Positions 34,101-41,351 of a stretch of DNA of 64,000 nucleotides are shown here, piece by piece. The notes below the pieces were generated by a model. That model had not been told where the DNA came from. It did no database searches and was given only the letters and a program-made list of their open reading frames with translations. The stretch spans positions 1 through 64,000 of the forward strand of contig NZ_LQIW01000049.1 in NCBI RefSeq assembly GCF_001500025.1, read 5' to 3'. This DNA comes from Mycobacterium sp. IS-1590. Its GTDB lineage: Bacteria; Actinomycetota; Actinomycetes; Mycobacteriales; Mycobacteriaceae. How positions within the stretch are numbered: position 1 is the first letter of the stretch; each line of letters begins with the position of its first letter. The position numbers and the translations under genes were made by a program.

Positions 34101-36047
34101 GACACGCAGTCCGAGGACTTCACCGTCGTCGGCGTCGGCGACATGAGCGGTGACGTGTTCGGCAACGGCATGTTGCTGTCCAAGCACATTCGCCTGTTGG
34201 CCGCCTTCGACCACCGGCACATCTTCATCGATCCCGATCCCGACGCGGCGTCCTCATGGGAGGAGCGCAAGCGCCTGTTCGAGCTGCCCCGGTCGAGTTG
34301 GGAGGACTACGACTCCTCGTTGATCAGCGAGGGCGGCGGCGTCTACAGCAGGGAGCACAAGTCGATTCAGATCAGCCCGCAGGCCCGCGCCGCGCTGGGC
34401 ATCGACGACCAGGTCGACGAGTTGACCCCGCCCAACCTGATCAAGGCGATCCTGAAGGCGCCCGCCGACTTGCTGTTCAACGGTGGCATCGGCACGTACA
34501 TCAAAGCCGAATCAGAATCCGACGCCGACGTCGGCGACCGCGCGAACGACCCGGTGCGGGTGAACGGAAACCAGTTGCGCGTCAAGGTGGTCGGGGAGGG
34601 CGGTAACCTCGGTGTGACCGCACTGGGACGTATCGAGTTCGATCTTGCGGGCGGCCGCATCAACACCGACGCGCTGGACAACTCGGCCGGCGTCGATTGC
34701 TCCGACCACGAGGTCAACATCAAGATCTTGATCGACTCGCTGGTCACCGCGGGCAAGGTCAGCCCCGAAGACCGCACCGAACTGCTGCTGTCGATGACCG
34801 ACGAGGTCGGCCGGTTGGTGCTGCGGGACAACGAGGACCAGAACGATCTGATGGGGACCAGCCGCGCCAACGCGGCGAGCCTGCTGCCGGTGCACGCGCG
34901 CATGATCAAGGCCTTCGTCGCCGACCGCGGGCTCAACCGCGAGCTCGAGGCGTTGCCCTCGGAGAAGGAGATCCACCGCCGCACCGACGCTGGAATCGGT
35001 TTGACTTCACCGGAACTGGCGACGCTGATGGCTCACGTCAAACTCGCGCTGAAATCGGACGTGCTGGCCAGCGACCTGCCCGATCAGGAGGCGTTCGCCT
35101 CCCGGCTGCCGTCGTACTTCCCCGAGAAGCTGCGTGAGCCGTTCGCCGCGGAGATCCGGTCGCACGAGCTGCGCCGTGAGATCGTCACCACCATGCTGGT
35201 CAACGATCTCGTCGACACCAGCGGGATCACCTACGCGTACCGCATCAGCGAGGATGCCGGGGTGGGCCCGGTCGACGCCGTGCGCAGTTACGCCGCGGCC
35301 AACGCGATCTTCCGGATCAACGACATCTGGCGGCAGATCCGGGCGGCGGGGGACAACGGCGTCTCGGTTGCGGTGACCGACCGGATGACGCTGGATCTGC
35401 GACGGCTGGTCGACCGGGCCGGACGCTGGCTGCTCAACTACCGCCCCCAGCCGCTGGCCGTGGGCGCCGAGACCAACCGGTTCGCGGCCAAGGTGGCGGC
35501 GCTGACACCACGGATGTCCGAGTGGCTGCGCGGCGACGACGAAGCGATCGTGGCCAAGGAGGCCGACGAGCTGGCGTCGCGCGGGATACCCAAGGACCTG
35601 GCGTACGAGGTAGCCACGGGGCTCTACCAGTTCAGCCTTCTCGACATCATCGACATCGGCGACATCGTCGAGCGCGAACCCGACGAGGTGGCCGACACGT
35701 ACTTCGCCCTGATGAACTACCTCAACACCGACACCCTGCTCACCGCGGTGTCGCGGCTCGAGCGCGACGACCGCTGGCATTCGTTGGCGCGACTGGCGAT
35801 TCGCGACGACATCTACGGGTCGCTGCGGGCTCTGTGCCTGGACGTGCTGGCGGTGGGCGAGCCCGACGAGACGGGCGAGGAGAAGATCGCCGAATGGGAG
35901 ACCACCAACGGTTCGAGGGTGGACCGCGCCCGTCGCACGCTCGACGAGATTCATGAAAGCGGTCAGCACGACCTCGCGACGCTGTCGGTGGCGGCGCGTC
36001 AAATTCGCAGCATGACACGGACCAGTGGAACGGGGACTTCTCGATGA
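31155..36047 (+). CDS. gdh: Large NAD-specific glutamate dehydrogenase (L_180 class, Rv2476c homologue)
   Basis: The product has 1,630 residues, the length expected of the 180-kDa class. N-terminal ACT-like regulatory regions precede the catalytic core, where the conserved [39 protein letters not shown]-type region is visible near residue 840, followed by [12 protein letters not shown] and EGGNLG. It deaminates glutamate to 2-oxoglutarate with NAD+. ATG 31155 has CAGGAGCG upstream. The stop overlaps the next gene (ATGA). In M. tuberculosis this enzyme is controlled by GarA binding. Confidence 0.95.
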   Translation: [1630 protein letters not shown]

Positions 36048-36487
36048 CGAGCGCTGATCGCGCGGGCAACACGAACGGGCCAGGGTTCGTCGCGCCGGTT
36101 CATGTGCGGTGGTCGGACATCGACATGTACCAGCACATCAACCACGCCACCATGGTGACGATCCTCGAAGAAGCCCGGATTCCGTTCCTGCGTGAACCGT
36201 TCGGCCCGGAGATCGAGACCATCGGGCTGCTCATCGCCGAGGTCAACATCTCGTACAAGGCGCAGCTGCGGCTGATCGACTCGCCGCTGCAGGTGACCAT
36301 GTGGTCCAAGCGCGTGCGTTCGGTGGATTTCACCGTCGGCTACGAGGTGCGATCGGTGGCGGCGCCGCCGGACTCGAAGCCGGCGGTGATCGCGGACACC
36401 CAGTTGGCCGCCGTGCACATCAAAGAGCAGCGGTTGCACCGGCTTTCGCCGCAGCAAAAAGAGTACCTGCAGCGCTGGACACGATGA
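36044..36487 (+). CDS. 4HBT-type acyl-CoA thioesterase (Rv2475c homologue)
   Basis: The 147-residue single hot-dog-fold protein has VRWSDIDMYQHINHATMVTILEEARIPFL, the active-site motif of 4-hydroxybenzoyl-CoA-type thioesterases (Asp in WSDID, N-H in HINHA). The substrate is unknown. It overlaps gdh upstream and the next gene downstream by ATGA, so translation of all three is coupled. Confidence 0.87.
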   Translation: MTSADRAGNTNGPGFVAPVHVRWSDIDMYQHINHATMVTILEEARIPFLREPFGPEIETIGLLIAEVNISYKAQLRLIDSPLQVTMWSKRVRSVDFTVGYEVRSVAAPPDSKPAVIADTQLAAVHIKEQRLHRLSPQQKEYLQRWTR

Positions 36488-37143
36488 CGGGATCCGAGCG
36501 CGGCCTCTGGCTGGCCGACCTACCGCATCGCGGAGACCTCGCGACGTTCGTCGAGCGGGCTTTGCGTCTCGACGAAGCCGCCGTCATCAGATTGCGTCAA
36601 CGGTCTGAGGGCGTGCTGGCCGCCTGGGTCGCAACAGGATTCGATGTCTTGGCCAGCCGGGTGGTCGAGGGCCGGGTCAATCCACCGGATCTCTCCGCGG
36701 GCGCCGACACACTGGCCGCGGGTCTGGAGACCGTGGACTCGACCGGCTTCGTCGAGCCCGGCTTCGCGCTCGATTCGGCCTGGCGCGGAGCGCTTCCGCC
36801 GGACTCCGGGTTCGTCCACCTCGACGACGTGCCGGCCCGCGTCGTGCTCGACCTGGCCCAGCGCGGCGGGGAGCTGGCCAAGGAGCACTCCAGCAGTCAC
36901 GGTCCACCGGTGTCGCTGCTGGATCAAGAGGTCGTCGCGGTCAGTTCGGGTGACGACAGCGTCGGCATCCCGATGCGGTGTGTATTCGCGCTGACGGCAA
37001 TGGGTTTCCTGCCTCAATCGGGGTCGGCGGTGGGCGCCGACGAGATCGTGCGGGTGCGGGTGACGCCGACGTGGCTGCGTATCGACGCGCGGTTCGGTTC
37101 GGTGTATCGCCGCCGCGGCGACCCAGCCGTCGTCCTGCGCTGA
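36484..37143 (+). CDS. Hypothetical protein (Rv2474c homologue)
   Basis: The 219-residue soluble protein is encoded by the last gene of the gdh operon (ATGA overlap). The N-terminal half is helical (FVERALRLDEAAVIRLRQRSEGVLAAW), with a C-terminal beta-rich half. No catalytic motif or signal peptide is recognised. Conservation next to the thioesterase suggests a joint function, not identified. Confidence 0.8.
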   Translation: MTGSERGLWLADLPHRGDLATFVERALRLDEAAVIRLRQRSEGVLAAWVATGFDVLASRVVEGRVNPPDLSAGADTLAAGLETVDSTGFVEPGFALDSAWRGALPPDSGFVHLDDVPARVVLDLAQRGGELAKEHSSSHGPPVSLLDQEVVAVSSGDDSVGIPMRCVFALTAMGFLPQSGSAVGADEIVRVRVTPTWLRIDARFGSVYRRRGDPAVVLR

Positions 37144-37250
37144 CTTTCTTCCCGCGTGGGCCCACGTGAAGCTGCGCGAGTGACCGTGTCTGTGCGCAAC
37201 ACGCCGCAGAATTTTGTACAAACTCGGTCGCTCACGGCAGGGCTGCAGGG

Positions 37251-38816
37251 CTACACCAGCCAGGCGGCGCTGTCGGGAGGCAGGGCGCCGTCGGACACCG
37301 AGGCGCTGGCCAGCAGGACCTGACCCTCCGGCAGCGGTATCGGCAGCGGGCCCGCGTTCAGCACGCACACCAACCCGCCGGTGCGGTGAAACACGAGACT
37401 GTCGGCGGGAGAGTCCAGCCACTCGACCGTCGCCCCGCTGAATTCGGCACGCTGTGAACGCAATCCGAACGCCCGACGAAAGAATGCCAGCGTCGAGTCC
37501 GGATCTGCCATCTGCTTCTCAACGGTCAGCTCCGCCCATTCCGGCGGGATCGGCAACCACGTCTGCCTGTTGTCGGAAAACCCGAACGGAGGAGCATCGC
37601 CCGCCCACGGCATCGGAATCCGGCTGCCGTCGCGCCCGCGCCGGGTGTGCCCGGAGCGCTCCCACACCGGGTCGCGCAGTGCCTCGTCGGGGAGATCGAC
37701 GTTCGGCAGGCCCAGTTCCTCGCCGTTGTAGACGAACACCGGTCCCGGAAGTGCCAGCATGACCAGAGCCATCGCCTTGGCGCGGGCCAAGCCCACGGCA
37801 CCGCCACCGTAGCGGGTGGGTACGCGGTCGACGTCGTGGTTGGCCAGCGTCCACGTCGGGACGGCGCCCACCAATTCGGCTGCGGCCATCGAGTTCTCGA
37901 TCGCATGACGGATGTCGGCGGCGTCGAACGTCGCACGCAGAAGCCGGAAGTTGAAGCCCAGGTGCAGTTCGTCGGGGCGCACATAGCGGGCGAACTGTTC
38001 GTTGTCGTAGACCCAGACCTCGCCGATCGCAACAGATTCGGGATAGTCGTCGAACACCCGGCGGATCCTGCGGTGAATCTCGTGCACGCCGTCGTTGTTG
38101 AACCGGGGATCGTCGTCCATCTCCGCCAGCAGCATCTCCCGTCGCACGACCCTCATGTCGGGAAGCCCGGGCGGCTTGGCCATCCCGTGCGCGACATCGA
38201 TGCGGAAGCCGTCGACGCCGCGGTCGAGCCAGAATCGCAGCGTCTGTTCGAGGTCGTCGAACACCTCGGCGTTCTCCCAGTTGAGGTCGGGCTGCTCGGC
38301 GTCGAACAGGTGCAGGTACCACTGGCCGGGGCTGCCGTCGGCTTCGGTCACCCGAGTCCACGCCGGCCCACCGAAGATCGACACCCAGTTGTTCGGGGGC
38401 TTCGACCCGTCGGGCCCGCTGCCGTCGCGGAAAATGTAGCGCCCGCGCTCCCGGCTGCCCGGGCTTGCCGCCAGGGCCGCGTGAAACCACGGATGCGCGG
38501 AGCTGGTGTGGTTGGGCACCAAATCCATCGTCACCTTCAGGCCCCGGTCGTGCGCGGCGGCGACGAGCCGGTCCAACGCCGCCATTCCGCCGAACAGCGG
38601 GTCGACGTCGCGCGGATCGGCCACGTCGTAGCCGTTGTCGGCCATCGGCGAGACCATCACCGGGTTGAGCCAGATCGCGTCGACGCCGAGCGCCTCGAGG
38701 TAGTCCAATCCCGCGGTCACCCCGTCGAGGTCGCCGACACCGTCCCCGTCGCTGTCGCGGAACGAGCGCGGGTAGACCTGGTAGAACAGCGCGTCAGACC
38801 ACCACGGACTCGTCAT
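37251..38816 (-). CDS. aglA: GH13 alpha-glucosidase AglA (Rv2471 homologue)
   Basis: The 521-residue GH13 enzyme has the four conserved regions: DLVPNHTS, GFRIDVAHG (nucleophile Asp), EVWVYD (acid/base Glu) and NHDVDR. It hydrolyses alpha-1,4 or related glucosides such as maltose or isomaltose, intracellularly since no signal peptide is seen. The ATG at 38816 shares its A with the glbO TGA (TGATG), so it is the second gene of a glbO-aglA operon. Confidence 0.9.
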   Translation of the reverse strand: MTSPWWSDALFYQVYPRSFRDSDGDGVGDLDGVTAGLDYLEALGVDAIWLNPVMVSPMADNGYDVADPRDVDPLFGGMAALDRLVAAAHDRGLKVTMDLVPNHTSSAHPWFHAALAASPGSRERGRYIFRDGSGPDGSKPPNNWVSIFGGPAWTRVTEADGSPGQWYLHLFDAEQPDLNWENAEVFDDLEQTLRFWLDRGVDGFRIDVAHGMAKPPGLPDMRVVRREMLLAEMDDDPRFNNDGVHEIHRRIRRVFDDYPESVAIGEVWVYDNEQFARYVRPDELHLGFNFRLLRATFDAADIRHAIENSMAAAELVGAVPTWTLANHDVDRVPTRYGGGAVGLARAKAMALVMLALPGPVFVYNGEELGLPNVDLPDEALRDPVWERSGHTRRGRDGSRIPMPWAGDAPPFGFSDNRQTWLPIPPEWAELTVEKQMADPDSTLAFFRRAFGLRSQRAEFSGATVEWLDSPADSLVFHRTGGLVCVLNAGPLPIPLPEGQVLLASASVSDGALPPDSAAWLV

Positions 38817-39211
38817 CAGAACGGCGCGTTCACCATGGAATGCGCGGCCATCTCCAGGTAGGCCAGCAGCTCTTTGCGGTGCTCGTCGTCGAGGGTGTCC
38901 GAGTCGATCTCCGCGACCGCGGTGTGCATGCACCGCAGCCACGCGTCGCGCTCGATGTAGCCGATCCGAAACGGGACGTGGCGCATCCTCAACCGCGGAT
39001 GCCCACGCTGGTCGGAGTACGTGCGTGGCCCGCCCCAGTACTGCTCGAGGAACATCCGCAGCCGCACCTCGGCCGGTCCGAGGTCCTCCTCGGGGTAGAG
39101 CGGACGCAGGATCTCGTCCTCGCGGACCAACTCGTAGAACCGCGCCACGATCGCGCGGAACGTCTCGTGGCCACCGACTTCGTCGTAGAACGACCTCTGT
39201 GGCTGTGTCAC
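38816..39211 (-). CDS. glbO: Truncated haemoglobin GlbO (group II, Rv2470 homologue)
   Basis: The 131-residue trHbO has proximal His78 (RMRHVPF), distal-pocket Tyr26 and Tyr39, Trp91 at G8, and the group II signature YWGGPRTYSDQRGHPRLRMRH. It binds O2 and reacts with peroxide and NO. GTG 39211 is preceded by an AACAAT box 6 nt upstream on the minus strand, compatible with a leaderless mRNA; GGTGG just before it is the alternative explanation. Confidence 0.93.
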   Translation of the reverse strand: MTQPQRSFYDEVGGHETFRAIVARFYELVREDEILRPLYPEEDLGPAEVRLRMFLEQYWGGPRTYSDQRGHPRLRMRHVPFRIGYIERDAWLRCMHTAVAEIDSDTLDDEHRKELLAYLEMAAHSMVNAPF

Positions 39212-39241
39212 GCCACCATTGTTCCTTGTTGCTGGATTGGC

Positions 39242-39285
39242 CAGGTCAGGCGGGCGCGCCACCCGATGTTCACCGGACTGACCTG
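39242..39285. promoter_or_regulatory. Inverted repeat between glbO and the HNH gene
   Basis: CAGGTCAG (39242-39249) and CTGACCTG (39278-39285) are perfect complements 28 bp apart in the 139-bp divergent intergenic region. It may be a looped or two-site operator; unproven. Confidence 0.35.
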
Positions 39286-39350
39286 CGAACACGTCGAGAA
39301 TTGTCGTGCGATTCACAGGAATCCGTGGTGAACTGTCGGACGGAGGACGT

Positions 39351-40019
39351 ATGGCGCATCGCAAGAAAGGCCCGTCCAAAAGGGCCGGCCAGCGGAGTCA
39401 CGGTGGCGCGACGGCCCTGACCGGGTCGGTGGTACCGGGCGCGCAGACACGCGTGCTGCACAGCGTCGACATCCATCCACCAAGTCCCACCGAGGGCTCG
39501 ATCTGGGGACGTCGCCGGGTACTGCTGCTGAACTCCACCTACGAACCGTTGACCGCTCTGCCCATGCGGCGGGCGGTCATCATGTTGATGTGCGGTAAGG
39601 CCGACGTCGTGCATGACGATCCCGGCGGCCCGGTGATTCATTCGGCGACGCGGTCGATCGTGGTGCCCTCGGTGATCCGGCTGCGCGCCTACGTGCGGGT
39701 GCCGTACCGGGCGCGCATCCCGATGACGCGTGCGGCGCTGATGCACCGCGACCGGTTCCGCTGCGCCTACTGCGGGACCAAGGCCGACACCGTCGACCAC
39801 GTGGTTCCGCGTAGCCGCGGGGGAGCGCACTCCTGGGAAAACTGCGTGGCGGCCTGTTCGACGTGCAATCACCGCAAGGCGGACCGGCTGCTCACGGAGC
39901 TGGGGTGGTCGCTGCGCACAGTGCCCGTTCCGCCGAAGGGACAGCACTGGCGGCTGCTGTCGAGCGTCAAGGAACTCGACCCGTCGTGGGCGCGATATCT
40001 GGGCGAGGGCGCGGCGTAA
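39351..40019 (+). CDS. HNH endonuclease-domain protein (Rv2469c homologue)
   Basis: The 222-residue product has a basic N-terminal tail (HRKKGPSKRAG), a middle domain (LLLNSTYEPLTALPMRRAVIMLM), and a C-terminal HNH domain with CAYCG...DHVVPRSRGG...N...CSTCN: zinc Cys pairs plus the catalytic DH and Asn. A nuclease by family; the biological substrate is unknown. CGGAGG 4 nt before ATG 39351 fixes the start. Confidence 0.87.
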   Translation: MAHRKKGPSKRAGQRSHGGATALTGSVVPGAQTRVLHSVDIHPPSPTEGSIWGRRRVLLLNSTYEPLTALPMRRAVIMLMCGKADVVHDDPGGPVIHSATRSIVVPSVIRLRAYVRVPYRARIPMTRAALMHRDRFRCAYCGTKADTVDHVVPRSRGGAHSWENCVAACSTCNHRKADRLLTELGWSLRTVPVPPKGQHWRLLSSVKELDPSWARYLGEGAA

Positions 40020-40044
40020 ACGCGGCTGGTATACGGTTTGCGAC

Positions 40045-40329
40045 GTGAGCACCACGACGACAATCGCGCTACTGACCTTGGTGCCGCTCGGGTTGACTGC
40101 CGTGCTTGCCGTACTGATTTGGCGCAAGAAGGGCCCGCACCCGGCGAGCTACAAGATGTCTGATCCCTGGAAGCACGCCCCGATCCTGTGGGCGTCCGAC
40201 GAGCCGTCAGGTGACGTGCACGCCACCGGGCGCAGTTATGCGGCCGACTCCGCGGCTCATGGCGGAAACGTGGGTGACCACCAAACCCACGCGACGACGA
40301 TTGGAGGCGGCGCCAGTGGCAAGTGGTGA
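40045..40329 (+). CDS. Single-span membrane protein, candidate aa3 cytochrome oxidase accessory subunit (CtaI/CtaJ type)
   Basis: The 94-residue product has an N-terminal transmembrane helix (IALLTLVPLGLTAVLAVLIW) and a cytoplasmic tail KKGPHPASYKMSDPWKHAPILWASDEP. The position next to the DUF5130 gene matches the M. smegmatis pair (MSMEG_4692/4693) that I recall being found as extra subunits in the CIII2CIV2 supercomplex; I do not recall which of the two names applies to which gene. TACGGT (40032-40037) is 7 nt before the GTG, so it is probably leaderless. Confidence 0.75.
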   Translation: MSTTTTIALLTLVPLGLTAVLAVLIWRKKGPHPASYKMSDPWKHAPILWASDEPSGDVHATGRSYAADSAAHGGNVGDHQTHATTIGGGASGKW

Positions 40330-40801
40330 CGTTGCGGTAAGCGGCCATCGCGCCGCGGTCGAGCGCACGGACCTCCCGATGGGCTGGGTGGTCACGTCCA
40401 GCGGCCGGATCTCCGGTGTCACGCAGCCGGGTGAGCTGTCGCTGGACTACCCCTTCCCGACCAAGGACCTGGTGTTCCTCGACGACGCGCTCAAGTACGG
40501 CTCGCGGGCTGCCAAGGCCCGGTTCGCCGTGTACATCGGCGATCTCGGCGCCGACACGGCGGCCACCGCGCGCGAGATCCTCACCCAGGTGCCCACCCCG
40601 AACAACGCCGTGCTGCTGGCGGTCTCGCCGGATCAGCGCGCCATCGAGGTGGTCTACGGTGCTGCCGTCAAGGGCCGCGGCATCGAGGAGGCCGCACCCC
40701 TGGGCGTCTCCGCGGCCGCCGCTTCGTTCAAAGAGGGCAACCTGATGGACGGGTTGATCAGCGCGGTGCGGGTGATGAGCGCCGGCGTCACCCCGGCCTG
40801 A
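40316..40801 (+). CDS. DUF5130 protein, candidate oxidase accessory subunit (Rv2468c homologue)
   Basis: The 161-residue soluble product has a TPM-like core (LDYPFPTKDLVFLDDALKYGSRAAKARFAVYIGDLG). GTG 40316 has GGAGG at a spacing of 8, which decides the start and makes it overlap the previous gene by 14 nt. In M. smegmatis the corresponding protein co-purifies with cytochrome aa3 (memory, not checked). It lacks export signals, so it would sit on the cytoplasmic face. Confidence 0.75.
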   Translation: MASGDVAVSGHRAAVERTDLPMGWVVTSSGRISGVTQPGELSLDYPFPTKDLVFLDDALKYGSRAAKARFAVYIGDLGADTAATAREILTQVPTPNNAVLLAVSPDQRAIEVVYGAAVKGRGIEEAAPLGVSAAAASFKEGNLMDGLISAVRVMSAGVTPA

Positions 40802-40909
40802 CCGTCACGCTTTCTGTTTGCGCGATGGTGCGCGTTCCCCTCGCAAGCGGTGGGCCCAGCACACGACACGCCGCGGTGAAACAGCGTTATGCGCACGCTC
40901 GTGGGCGCG

Positions 40910-41260
40910 TCACGGTGCATCGAGTGCGAGCGCAGCACGAATTTCGACGTACCGCTCGAGGAAGCGTCGCTCATCGAGACGTTTGCGCCGCAGCCACGCG
41001 GTGACCTCGTCGTTGCACTTGCTGGTGTTGCACGAGGCGCATGCCGGTACGACGTTGTCGATCGTGTACCGCCCGCCGCGTGAGATCGCCATGACGCAGT
41101 CGCGCTGCAGCGCTCGATTGGTCGCGCCGCAGTAGGCGCAGCCCTGCCACGCGTCCTTGAGGGCCTGCCACTGTGCGGGCGTGAGGTCGTTGTCGACGGC
41201 AGCGATTCGACGCTTGCGCTTGCGGGCCGCCCTGGCTCGGCGAGTTCTGCTGACCGCCAC
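40910..41260 (-). CDS. Small HNH-type protein with Cys in place of the first His
   Basis: The product has about 116 residues: a basic N-terminus (SRTRRARAARKRKRR) followed by an HNH-like zinc domain (CAYCG, then RDCVMAISRGGRYTIDNVVPACASCN). The DH dyad of typical HNH nucleases reads DC, while the Asn and both Cys pairs remain. Start uncertain: GTG 41260 or GTG 41275. Convergent with the DUF5130 gene. Nuclease activity is doubtful. Confidence 0.7.
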   Translation of the reverse strand: MAVSRTRRARAARKRKRRIAAVDNDLTPAQWQALKDAWQGCAYCGATNRALQRDCVMAISRGGRYTIDNVVPACASCNTSKCNDEVTAWLRRKRLDERRFLERYVEIRAALALDAP

Positions 41261-41351
41261 GCGCTCAGCATGCACCGCGAGCGACCGCTGTTGTACGCCC
41301 GGAGGCGGCGTGTCGCGGCGCAGACACGGTCGCTCGCGCGAGGAAGGTGCG

